A DNA stretch of 39,855 bases, taken from positions 1 to 39,855 of IMG/VR virus record IMGVR_UViG_3300028490_000015. One strand, written 5' to 3'. The stretch's first letter is position 1, and the number at the start of each line of letters is the position of its first letter. This document shows positions 9,284 to 15,423 of the stretch, one piece after another. The notes beneath the pieces were generated by a model that saw only the letters and a program-made list of their open reading frames with translations, was not told the origin of the DNA and did no database searches. The translations under genes and the position numbers were made by a program. The stretch is from a virus.

Positions 9284-9287
9284 AGGT

Positions 9288-9623
9288 TTACCTAAAGATC
9301 ATATCAACCATGGCAATTTTAGAGGCATCATCCATCTCTGTGATGTTGATAGGCTCATTCCATAATTTCAATGTTCGCTTAGTTGCTTTCTTCACCGGGG
9401 TACGTTTGGTGTTAATCATGATACCCTTTGGTGATTGTGTAATGAAACAAGGAACAGAGTCTCTAATTGACTTGTTATCCTTCATCCCGTAGTACTGATA
9501 CTGTGCTGCCCCGTAAGTTGTACGGTGTTGCCCTGCACTTAGTGTCAATGCTGCGTGAATGTTTGTTGGAAATTCCTTTACATTACTAATAATCGTTTTT
9601 CTCAGCGTTTCTTGCTTTGCCAT
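9288..9623 (-). CDS. Hypothetical protein
   Basis: 111 residues, basic, no recognised motif. It is the last gene before the terminator at 9247-9283 and is separated by only four bases from the gene upstream. Confidence 0.6.
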   Translation of the reverse strand: MAKQETLRKTIISNVKEFPTNIHAALTLSAGQHRTTYGAAQYQYYGMKDNKSIRDSVPCFITQSPKGIMINTKRTPVKKATKRTLKLWNEPINITEMDDASKIAMVDMIFR

Positions 9624-9627
9624 GGTG

Positions 9628-9876
9628 TTAATCGTTTAAAAATGAATAAATCTTGTTTGCAATCTTAGAGTTCTTACCCTTAGTTGCTACTGCTGCAGTT
9701 ACTGCATGCTGGAGTTGATCAATTTGGTCATTGATAGAATCTACATGCCCATCAATTTCCTTGTTCAAATCCTCATAAGATACAGCCATCCCAATGAATA
9801 CTTTATTAAGTTTTTCTGCTTTCTCATTTGCTTTAGCTAAAGCTAATACCGGTGTGGTTTTTGTTAAAATTCCCAT
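9628..9876 (-). CDS. Hypothetical helical protein
   Basis: 82 residues, nearly all predicted helix, with heptad-like hydrophobic spacing (residues 20-70) that could form a coiled coil. It is preceded on the minus strand by AAACAATAAT just before ATG, a start context seen at several genes here in place of a Shine-Dalgarno site. Confidence 0.6.
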   Translation of the reverse strand: MGILTKTTPVLALAKANEKAEKLNKVFIGMAVSYEDLNKEIDGHVDSINDQIDQLQHAVTAAVATKGKNSKIANKIYSFLND

Positions 9877-9877
9877 A

Positions 9878-10090
9878 TTATTGTTTTATGGTTTTAATAA
9901 TTTTGTCCGCATCTACTACTAGCCTAGTATCTCCTAAATCGAGAACTAATGAGCCGGGATGCTTACGAACAACTGTTCCCTTTACTGTTTTGCCGTAGGT
10001 TCTAGCCACAACTTCATCCCCGATCTGGGCATCTTGATATGCCTTCATACTTGGGCGTTTACGTTTTGGTTTACTTACTACTTTCGTCAT
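9878..10090 (-). CDS. Hypothetical basic protein, small beta-barrel type
   Basis: 70 residues. The first 15 are Lys/Arg-rich. The rest (IGDEVVARTYGKTVKGTV and following strands) looks like a small beta barrel of KOW/SH3 style. It could bind nucleic acid, but the family is not certain. Confidence 0.55.
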   Translation of the reverse strand: MTKVVSKPKRKRPSMKAYQDAQIGDEVVARTYGKTVKGTVVRKHPGSLVLDLGDTRLVVDADKIIKTIKQ

Positions 10091-10219
10091 TTATTAATTA
10101 TTTAAAGTTAGTTATTAAAAATCATCTACCCGGTTCTATATGTCCAAGATGGAAACTCTTATTGGTACAGGGAAGCGTGAGGCGGTTTTATCCTCGCATA
10201 TCTTAAAGATAATTTTATA

Positions 10220-10385
10220 GTGCAACGTCTAGATTCGAACTAGAATTACTTTCCTCACCAAGAAACAACAACATACCCTTACCACTCGAACGAGGGTAGG
10301 AATACATACATCACTACTAGCTATGAACTTGTAGGATAGATTCTATTCTATGAGTAGGTAGTTTTGCCATTTAAACTACGTTACG
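10220..10385 (-). tRNA. Interrupted tRNA-like gene (CAT-like anticodon loop), 166 bases
   Basis: The 5' acceptor CGTAACG pairs with CGTTGCA at the 3' end (6 of 7). The D arm is GTTT/AAAC with a GG-containing loop, and the T arm is TCTAG-TTCGAAT-CTAGA. After the D arm comes ACCTA-CTCATAG, which looks like the 5' half of a CAT anticodon arm. The best 3' partner (TTGGT, one mismatch) lies about 75 bases downstream. Roughly 80 to 90 extra bases with their own hairpins interrupt the anticodon domain. It is either an intron-like insertion or a decayed tRNA. Confidence 0.5.
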
Positions 10386-10402
10386 CTCTGACTCATTACG
10401 TA

Positions 10403-10546
10403 CTAAGTCAGAGGATTTAAAGGAGTGACCTCATTCATCTTAAAAGACGAATGCAACTCATCAATTCTTGCGAACTCCTTTAGGTCGTTAGGCTCTAATG
10501 TGGTTAAAAATACATTAAGCGGTAATTCTTTAGGTGTTTGTGTCAT
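10403..10546 (-). CDS. Small hypothetical protein
   Basis: 47 residues from ATG at 10546 (MTQTPKELPL). It overlaps the stop of the upstream gene by 17 bases, matching the overlaps elsewhere. No motif is recognised. Confidence 0.45.
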   Translation of the reverse strand: MTQTPKELPLNVFLTTLEPNDLKEFARIDELHSSFKMNEVTPLNPLT

Positions 10547-10748
10547 CTTCTTTGGTTTTAAGTTCATTTAATATAGATAATATTACTGATACTCTCTCCT
10601 CTTCTGCAGGACTCCATGTGTCCACCTCTTTGAGGTTAGCAATCATTCTTTGCTTATGCTCCTCGGTAATACGAGGTAGAGGCCTTGTTGAATTTAGTAG
10701 GAACATCTCCTGGTTCCTTAATTCTAATAATCTTAATGGGTCTTTCAT
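10530..10748 (-). CDS. Hypothetical small protein
   Basis: 72 residues, predicted helical and charged, with no recognised motif. It follows the structured non-coding stretch at 10775-10948 and precedes the 47-residue gene. Confidence 0.55.
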   Translation of the reverse strand: MKDPLRLLELRNQEMFLLNSTRPLPRITEEHKQRMIANLKEVDTWSPAEEERVSVILSILNELKTKEDDTNT

Positions 10749-10774
10749 TTGTTTTGTTTTAGTTGTTAAATTAA

Positions 10775-10948
10775 ATTACCCTACTGTTAGTAGATTTTAG
10801 ACTGGGTTTGTTCCCCCAGACCTGTTACGATGCATCGTAGAGCAGGCATCATATCTGAGTCCTAGACGCCGTTACCGCTTTGATTAACCGGGCGATATTA
10901 TCTAGTGCCTTTCAACTCGCATTTGAGTCTTCAGAAAGGTAGGGTAAT
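10775..10948 (-). ncRNA. Candidate structured RNA closed by a 10-bp stem
   Basis: There is no gene in this stretch. The ends ATTACCCTAC and GTAGGGTAAT are perfectly complementary. Inside, in minus-strand order, are CCTTTC/GAAAGG, CTAGA/TCTAG enclosing CGCC/GGCG and GTTA/TAAC around a D-arm-like loop, the palindrome TACGATGCATCGTA, and CTGGG/CCCAG. Such nested pairing is unlikely by chance. The RNA family is not recognised. It lies between tRNA-like genes, so a degenerate tRNA relative is possible. Confidence 0.45.
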
Positions 10949-10962
10949 TATGTTGTAATTAG

Positions 10963-11051
10963 TGGCAAGGTTTGGATTCGAACCAAACTCTGGCTCCTCA
11001 TTACTGGAAGCGTAAGTGTTGTAGCCGCCTAACTGCTACAGCTAACTTGCC
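10963..11051 (-). tRNA. tRNA-like gene with remodelled anticodon domain (89 bases)
   Basis: Acceptor GGCAAGT/CCTTGCC (6 of 7), D stem GCTG/CGGC with a normal loop and T arm TTTGG-TTCGAAT-CCAAA are good. Between D and T arms are 36 bases instead of about 23. The best-placed anticodon stem is GCTTC/GGAGC with a nine-base loop lacking T33, and eleven extra bases precede it. The segment TTAC-GCTTCCA-GTAA forms a hairpin almost identical to one in the tRNA-like gene at 14448-14551. Confidence 0.5.
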
Positions 11052-11059
11052 TTATATTG

Positions 11060-11188
11060 TGCGTGGAGCAGGACTCGAACCTGCAAGACCTAGTGCCATA
11101 TATCTAGGATGGCACATCAACGGCCAGGGCTCTTAACCCCAAGGACATCTTCAAACGATATTGTGTATACCAATTCCACCATCCACGC
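11060..11188 (-). tRNA. Leu-type tRNA-like gene with ~45-base insertion in the anticodon loop
   Basis: Acceptor GCGTGGA/TCCACGC (7/7), a D-loop region GTGGAATTGGTATACAC close to bacterial leucine tRNAs, A73, and T arm GCAGG-TTCGAGT-CCTGC. The anticodon stem ATATC (11157-11161) pairs perfectly with GATAT (11100-11104), which is followed by a 15-base class II variable arm. The 52 bases between them should be seven. The insert contains GTTTGAA and GGTTAAGA loops and a GTGCCAT/ATGGCAC stem. The final anticodon is undetermined; TAA in the insert would suit leucine. Confidence 0.6.
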
Positions 11189-11201
11189 ATTTTATTATTA
11201 G

Positions 11202-11264
11202 AACAAGGGGCGGAAGTCGAGTCCGCTTCGTGTGCACTTGCTTTAGCTTATAAGCTACCCTTGT
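11202..11264 (-). tRNA. Minimal tRNA-like gene lacking most of the anticodon arm
   Basis: 63 bases. Acceptor ACAAGGG/CCCTTGT (7/7), D stem GCTT/AAGC with an atypical loop lacking GG, T arm GCGGA-CTCGACT-TCCGC. Only 13 bases join the D and T arms where about 23 are expected, so no normal anticodon stem can form. It is either a remnant or a deliberately shortened tRNA-like RNA. The intact stems argue against simple decay. Confidence 0.45.
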
Positions 11265-11269
11265 ATTGT

Positions 11270-11365
11270 ATGTAGAAGCCGGACTCGAACCGGCGCTTCC
11301 CCTGGAAACGAGGTGTAAGACGGGACTTACGAAGTCCCCGCTCTATCCAGCTGAGCTATTCTACA
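11270..11365 (-). tRNA. tRNA-like gene, anticodon CGT (Thr by position), extra 27-base variable region
   Basis: Acceptor TGTAGAA/TTCTACA (7/7), D stem GCTC/GAGC, anticodon arm GGGAC-TTCGTAA-GTCCC, T arm GCCGG-TTCGAGT-CCGGC. CGT would read ACG (Thr). The variable region has 27 bases in place of about 5 and folds as CTT-ACA-CCTC/GGGG-AAG around a second anticodon-like loop (GTTTCCA). Threonine tRNAs are not class II, so the extra hairpin is unusual. Confidence 0.65.
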
Positions 11366-11370
11366 AGTCT

Positions 11371-11616
11371 TTATAACTTATCTACCTCTGCTGCAATTAC
11401 AGCAGTGTCTTGGCTTCCACCAACTAGGTCATCTAATTTCTCTAAAGATTCACCTATTCTATCTGCTACTCCTTTTGCTCCACCATATGTGGTTGCACTC
11501 TTGAAGTTTGTTATTTCTCTTTCAAAGTAATTACACATTGAGTCTAAGAATAGTTTGTCCTCAACTGATAGTAATTCATTTGCTTGTTTCTCATCTTCAA
11601 AATCTGATAATGCCAT
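11371..11616 (-). CDS. Hypothetical protein
   Basis: 81 residues from ATG at 11616 (MALSDFEDEK). The same frame stays open to 11838, but that extension crosses a strong terminator and the permuted tRNA. The ATG at 11616 also sits after an A/T-rich leader like other starts. The protein is acidic and helical, with no known motif. Confidence 0.6.
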   Translation of the reverse strand: MALSDFEDEKQANELLSVEDKLFLDSMCNYFEREITNFKSATTYGGAKGVADRIGESLEKLDDLVGGSQDTAVIAAEVDKL

Positions 11617-11647
11617 TTTATATAATTTAATTGTTAATATTCTGTTT

Positions 11648-11691
11648 AAAAAATGCACCTCTCCGTTCAATATCCTTCGGAGGAGAGGTGC
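11648..11691 (-). terminator. Strong intrinsic terminator after the permuted tRNA
   Basis: A perfect 10-bp stem, GCACCTCTCC (655-664) with GGAGAGGTGC (682-691), is followed on the minus strand by ATTTTTT. It closes the transcript carrying the permuted tRNA. Confidence 0.75.
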
Positions 11692-11740
11692 TTCTGATGT
11701 GTGTATAGCTTTCAGGGAACTGAAGCTAAGGCTGTTTATA

Positions 11741-11868
11741 AACGAGTGAGGTTGCCGCTTCTCTAATGGGCCGTATACGTAGTTTCCTCGTACATACTGT
11801 GTAACTACAAAACCGCTCCTATGTTTATGGAGGCCCATCCCGGATTCGAACCGGGGATCTCTCGTGTC
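11741..11868 (-). tRNA. Circularly permuted tRNA gene (3' half precedes 5' half)
   Basis: Read on the minus strand, the order is: anticodon stem 3' strand ACGAG (11865-11861), variable AGATC, T arm CCCGG-TTCGAAT-CCGGG, 3' acceptor ATGGGCC (11838-11832), T73 and encoded CCA, a 55-base spacer, 5' acceptor GGCCCAT (11772-11766), TA, D arm GAG-AAGCGGCAAC-CTC, and anticodon stem 5' strand CTCGT (11746-11742). Acceptor 7/7 and anticodon stem 5/5 pair perfectly across the permutation. Flanks also pair (GTATAGC/GCTATAC and GTTTA/TAAAC). The joined loop is uncertain; several joints give TTATGAC (anticodon ATG). Confidence 0.8.
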
Positions 11869-11989
11869 ATATATAGTTAAACCTGGCTATACCACTGATA
11901 ATACTAATGCTTAAGCTATGACTCAACAAAAAAGCTAATTACCTAGAATGGGTAATGCTAATGTTCATGCTAAAGCTATTAGTCAATTG

Positions 11990-12772
11990 TTACTGGCCGT
12001 CAAAAATGTAGCCAAATATCTTATCTCCTGTTAAATTAGATGGAATTGCCTCTACGTTATTACACACTTTAAGAGCCTCTAAGACACCTATTGATAATGC
12101 ATGCTTACGTCTGGCTGCCTCAGCTCTTTTACGCTGTGTCCATTGCCCTGAGAACCTCTGATGAGTATAATCACCTAATACTACAGTAGTTGTTTTCTGT
12201 GCAACAACTGCATTGTAATTAGGAGAGTCTTCACTCACATTAGGGTCTTTAAGGATGTAATCCTCTTTAACAGTAGTGTTGTTTGTTCCTTCTTGTAATG
12301 GGCTTTCATATACACCTCGTCCGGCATATAGCTCACTCTCTGATTTATCCCACTCTTCCGCATCACTACGAACCGGGATTGCTGCAATAACTTGACCAAT
12401 ACCTGAGTTCTCAAGTAATGATTTAAGTCTTAGCAATTCTAAAGATGAGTAATCACCCCATGATTTACCCTCTACGATCAACTCAGCACGTGCAATACCT
12501 GCTGCATTAGTTGCTTCTTGAGAGAATAAAGCATCAATGTACTCCTTAGTTGATTCAATGAACCAATTAATCTTCTCTTTCACTGTTGTTTGTATGATGA
12601 TGTTACCTCTCATTCGTGGTTCATCAACTGTACCTTCTTTAGGTGAGTATGTTCTCTTCTCTCCTAAGAAAGCTCCTTGATTCTTAGTGAAGAATCTACC
12701 ATAATCTTGAATTCCTGCTTTAAAGGCTTTACCTAAAGCATCTGTTACTGCTAATAATACGTTTAATTTCAT
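11990..12772 (-). CDS. Conserved-looking phage protein of unknown function
   Basis: 260 residues. It begins MKLNVLLAVTDALGKAF and has an N-terminal helical part, then a polar middle (residues 145-200) and a basic C-terminal part with QRKRAEAARRKHAL. No catalytic motif is recognisable. Its composition is that of a soluble globular protein. It sits alone between the permuted tRNA transcript and a 55-residue gene. Confidence 0.65.
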   Translation of the reverse strand: MKLNVLLAVTDALGKAFKAGIQDYGRFFTKNQGAFLGEKRTYSPKEGTVDEPRMRGNIIIQTTVKEKINWFIESTKEYIDALFSQEATNAAGIARAELIVEGKSWGDYSSLELLRLKSLLENSGIGQVIAAIPVRSDAEEWDKSESELYAGRGVYESPLQEGTNNTTVKEDYILKDPNVSEDSPNYNAVVAQKTTTVVLGDYTHQRFSGQWTQRKRAEAARRKHALSIGVLEALKVCNNVEAIPSNLTGDKIFGYIFDGQ

Positions 12773-12797
12773 GCTAATAATTTATAATGTTAATTAC

Positions 12798-12965
12798 TTA
12801 ATACCCCCAGCCTAATGACCTAGATATATTATTTTTTCGTTCGTTTGTCATCTGGTCGAACCTACCACGTGATGTTCTAAGAGTAGGTGGTGTTTCATTC
12901 CAACGTTTCTCTGCATCTATTTCACATCTAAGATGTTTTATCTCAATTTCTAATGCTTTACTCAT
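12798..12965 (-). CDS. Small hypothetical protein
   Basis: 55 residues from ATG at 12965 (MSKALEIEIK), with a helical N-terminal half and a basic Arg-rich second half. It lies 25 bases from the next gene downstream. No family is recognised. Confidence 0.5.
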   Translation of the reverse strand: MSKALEIEIKHLRCEIDAEKRWNETPPTLRTSRGRFDQMTNERKNNISRSLGWGY

Positions 12966-13026
12966 CTCATTATAGTTTGATTGCAGTTAGACCCCAATTT
13001 ATGGGGTTTAAGTACTGTTAATGTAT

Positions 13027-13165
13027 AATAAATAGTTGATAGGACCAAATAGCCGTGTGCTGATATTACGAGGATGCGATCCTCCAACCTATCATCCTTG
13101 ATGGTCTCTCACCTCTCGCTAAACGGCACATATAGCCGTATACACTAACTTGATAACTATTTATT
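13027..13165 (-). ncRNA. Candidate structured RNA closed by an 11-bp stem
   Basis: The gene-free stretch 12966-13281 contains this element. AATAAATAGTT at 13027 and AACTATTTATT at 13155 are perfectly complementary. Inside are GATAGG/CCTATC, GAGGAT-GCG-ATCCTC and ACGGC/GCCGT around a seven-base loop. No ORF or normal tRNA fits. The strand is inferred from the neighbours. The rest of the gap (13166-13281) shows only A/T-rich imperfect palindromes. Confidence 0.4.
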
Positions 13166-13281
13166 GGTATGCTATTTTATATGTTACCATACATATAATT
13201 TTATTTATATATACCATAAGGCTACCTCACACCGCTAAGTGCAAGGCGCCACATGGCATAAACAAAACAAAACCAAATTCT

Positions 13282-13590
13282 TTAAGGTAAATCCATATAG
13301 TCCTCAACAAAGAAGTCCATAATTAATAACAATACTTCTAAATTAGGTACTATAATAGTTGACCTGATTGTTTTACCCTTCTTTGAAGCCCTAATTAACC
13401 TACATTTACCAGTAGTCTGATCCCAGTCTAGTGATACAGTAGATGTTAACTCCTTTGTGATTATCTTATATGGATAACCATGTTCTTCAAAGAATACATC
13501 GTCATTCTCCACTATAACCTCAAAACCAAGATTTAATATATCTTGGTATTTGATAGTTTTAAGTGGGTATGCGTGTTCTAATACTTTCAT
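13282..13590 (-). CDS. Hypothetical protein
   Basis: 102 residues from ATG at 13590, chosen because it forms an ATGA overlap with the stop of the membrane-protein gene upstream. Mixed alpha/beta composition, no known motif. Confidence 0.6.
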   Translation of the reverse strand: MKVLEHAYPLKTIKYQDILNLGFEVIVENDDVFFEEHGYPYKIITKELTSTVSLDWDQTTGKCRLIRASKKGKTIRSTIIVPNLEVLLLIMDFFVEDYMDLP

Positions 13591-13838
13591 AAAGCAGCTG
13601 ATGTGGCTACAGCTGCTGCAGTTAGAGTCCATAGTATGATGAAACTTACTAAGGATACTACTAAACCAGCAATTGCTAGTCCTTTAGGCTTATTCTTCAA
13701 GCCTACTGCTGAGAATATTAACCCTAATACCCAGATAATCCATCCAAAGAATGGGATCCATCCAAAAAATACTCCTACTATTGCTAGTACAAACCCTGTT
13801 GTACCTAAACCGTTTGTTTGTTTTACTTGTACTTCCAT
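13587..13838 (-). CDS. DUF4190-like two-segment membrane protein
   Basis: 83 residues. Gly-rich membrane segments cover about residues 11-46 and 53-80, separated by a short basic turn (KNKPKG). The pattern TxGFVLAIVGxxFG...GLIFSAVGLKNKPKGLAIAGLVVS fits the DUF4190 family. It would sit in the host inner membrane. Its function in phages is unknown. Confidence 0.65.
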   Translation of the reverse strand: MEVQVKQTNGLGTTGFVLAIVGVFFGWIPFFGWIIWVLGLIFSAVGLKNKPKGLAIAGLVVSLVSFIILWTLTAAAVATSAAL

Positions 13839-13854
13839 AATTTCTTATATTTTA

Positions 13855-14100
13855 CTAATTAGTGAATGAGAATTTTCCACCACCTTCTGATGTGAAGGCA
13901 ATTTGAAGATGCTCCATTTGTGCTTTTGCCAAGGCTAATTCAACCACTGCCTTAAGAAACTCTGCTCCTCCAGTCTTTTGTGGTTGCTTAATAATGTCTT
14001 GGTACTTCTTCTCAGCTGTATCGATTGAATCCAATGCTGATACGTAAGCCTTCATAAATAAAGACTTTACTGGTTTACTGATTGATTGTTTTAATGCCAT
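13855..14100 (-). CDS. Hypothetical helical protein
   Basis: 81 residues, mostly helix, ending GGGKFSFTN. No recognised motif. It overlaps the upstream gene by 26 bases. Confidence 0.55.
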   Translation of the reverse strand: MALKQSISKPVKSLFMKAYVSALDSIDTAEKKYQDIIKQPQKTGGAEFLKAVVELALAKAQMEHLQIAFTSEGGGKFSFTN

Positions 14101-14422
14101 GTTTAAATGATTTAAGTATTAATAATTGATTTATTTTATTCATGAGGTCCTCATCCTCTATTGGTTCTCGCTTAGTCGAGGCAATTCCTGTCATTTCATA
14201 CACCTTATCCTCTAATGGATCATAAGGCATTGGTATGAAGTTATCAAGAAATACACCTGAATCTAATTCAACACCAAGGAGCATATGTGAATTTGGGTCT
14301 TCCACTCTAATTGTTAGAGGGCTAATTATATAACCTACATAAACACCACTCTCTTTGAATGTTACTTCTGACAATGCATCTTTATTAAAGATTGCAGTGC
14401 TTGTACATATTAAATTGAACAT
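14075..14422 (-). CDS. Hypothetical protein
   Basis: 115 residues from ATG at 14422. An ATG 54 bases further upstream is in frame, but it would lie within the tRNA-like gene at 14448-14551, so the downstream start is preferred. Predicted beta-rich N-terminal part, helical end. No known family. Confidence 0.55.
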   Translation of the reverse strand: MFNLICTSTAIFNKDALSEVTFKESGVYVGYIISPLTIRVEDPNSHMLLGVELDSGVFLDNFIPMPYDPLEDKVYEMTGIASTKREPIEDEDLMNKINQLLILKSFKHGIKTINQ

Positions 14423-14447
14423 ATTTAGTATATTATAGTTAATATTG

Positions 14448-14551
14448 CAGTACAGGCAGGATTCGAACCGGCTCAATGCTGTTTACTGTAAGCGTAAGAG
14501 CATGTCTACACACTCCCATGAGTGCAGCTCTACCGTTTGAGCTACTGTACT
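14448..14551 (-). tRNA. tRNA-like gene with two extra hairpins in the anticodon domain
   Basis: Acceptor AGTACAG/CTGTACT (7/7), D stem GCTC/GAGC with GG in the loop, T arm GCCGG-TTCGAAT-CCTGC (4/5). Between D and T arms are 54 bases. A first hairpin GCACT-CATGGG-AGTGT (no T33) directly follows base 26. A second has stem ATGCT/AGCAT around an 18-base loop that itself folds as TTAC-GCTTACA-GTAA. If the second is the anticodon arm, TAC (Val) stands at 34-36. If the first is, the second is a giant variable arm. Confidence 0.55.
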
Positions 14552-14556
14552 ATTTG

Positions 14557-14659
14557 TAATGCAGGTTGGACTCGAACCAACGCAATTCTTGCGGGAAGTG
14601 CAGAGAATCCTGTAACGAGGCGTCTCTGGCCCCCGCTCTACCAACTGAGCTACTGCATA
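14557..14659 (-). tRNA. tRNA-like gene with two extra hairpins in the anticodon domain
   Basis: Acceptor TATGCAG/CTGCATT (6/7), D stem GCTC/GAGC, T arm GTTGG-TTCGAGT-CCAAC. After base 26 comes GGGGC-CAGAGAC-GCCTC (GAG at 34-36 but A33). A second hairpin follows, ATTCT/AGAAT around a 14-base loop containing TGC/GCA. The plan (hairpin 1, linker, AT-N-CT/AG-N-AT hairpin, 3-base joint, T arm) matches its neighbour at 14448-14551, so the two share an origin or a function. Confidence 0.55.
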
Positions 14660-14672
14660 ATGTAACTGAAGA

Positions 14673-15023
14673 CTACTTATCTTCAGTTGTATCACTCTCT
14701 TCCTCTTCCTCTTCTTCAGAAGCCTCATGGTCATGGTAATTCTCATAATTACAATTTCCACATTTGTACTTGAAGACAGTTTTGTTTCTATCTCTGATCT
14801 TAGATGCTATACTTGCAATAAAGATAATAATTATCAATATTCCAGGTATCATTGTAAAACCTGTTATAGATGCTACAACTGCTAATATTGCTGCAGCAAG
14901 AAATGCTACTGCGATTGGGCTGTTATCATACCAATCTAATTTGTAACTGTATTCGCCACAGTTTGGGCATTGATGCATTGTTGCATGGTCACTGTCTGGT
15001 TGTTCACCTTTGTAATTTGCCAT
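14673..15023 (-). CDS. Zinc-ribbon membrane protein
   Basis: 116 residues. Cys19-x-x-Cys22 and Cys88-x-x-Cys91 (CGNC) form a split zinc site. Between them lie two membrane segments (about 36-55 and 58-76). The C terminus is very acidic. This resembles bacterial zinc-ribbon membrane proteins of unknown role. Confidence 0.6.
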   Translation of the reverse strand: MANYKGEQPDSDHATMHQCPNCGEYSYKLDWYDNSPIAVAFLAAAILAVVASITGFTMIPGILIIIIFIASIASKIRDRNKTVFKYKCGNCNYENYHDHEASEEEEEEESDTTEDK

Positions 15024-15052
15024 TTGTTCTAGTTTAAATTAAGTTTATATTG

Positions 15053-15125
15053 TGGGAGAGAAAGGACTCGAACCTCTGTATCACCGCCTCACCGGCAGCT
15101 GCTGTACCATCTTAGCTACACACCC
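15053..15125 (-). tRNA. tRNA-like gene of normal length, G at position 33
   Basis: 73 bases with a regular cloverleaf: acceptor GGGTGTG/CTCTCCC (two T-T mismatches), D stem GCT/AGC with GG, anticodon stem GCTGC/GCGGT, variable GATAC, T arm AGAGG-TTCGAGT-CCTTT. The anticodon loop reads CGGTGAG, which puts GTG at 34-36 but G at 33, where T is almost universal. A73 and no G-1 argue against a histidine tRNA. Decoding function is doubtful. Confidence 0.6.
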
Positions 15126-15138
15126 AAAGCATATCATC

Positions 15139-15423
15139 TTAGAAGACGTGAGTCCTCTGAGATGTTATACTATATCTGGTATTTCTACCAATTACTTTAT
15201 AGGAATACTTATATCTACTCCATCTACTGATGGTTAGATGATGTGGTGTTCCCTTATTTAATACAACTCTCCCAAGAGAAATGTATTTACCATTGCTGTC
15301 AAAGAATAACTCAATAACTACATCTGTCTGGAGATTGCTAGTAAATATAAGTACCTCTTTATCTTGCCCCCAACCTGTAAATACAAAGAAGTTTAGGAGC
15401 ATTGTTATTAGTAGTGCTTTCAT
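15139..15423 (-). CDS. Exported hypothetical protein
   Basis: 94 residues. An N-terminal signal peptide (MKALLITMLLNFFVFTGWGQ) is followed by a beta-rich domain. No lipobox cysteine. The stop of the protease-like gene upstream overlaps its start by four bases. It would act in the periplasm or cell envelope. Confidence 0.6.
   Translation of the reverse strand: MKALLITMLLNFFVFTGWGQDKEVLIFTSNLQTDVVIELFFDSNGKYISLGRVVLNKGTPHHLTISRWSRYKYSYKVIGRNTRYSITSQRTHVF

Noticed and set aside
9115-9492. Rightward frame of 125 codons
   Set aside because: Antisense to the small gene, terminator and a clear leftward gene.
10775-10948. RNase P or tmRNA
   Set aside because: Conserved RNase P bases and a tmRNA tag frame are absent.
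11617-11838. Upstream extension of the gene at 11371 to ATG at 11838
   Set aside because: It would run through a strong terminator and the permuted tRNA; the ATG at 11616 has a normal leader.
14483-14761. Minus-strand open frame of 92 codons
   Set aside because: It lies across the tRNA-like gene at 14557 and the start of another; composition is tRNA sequence in translation.
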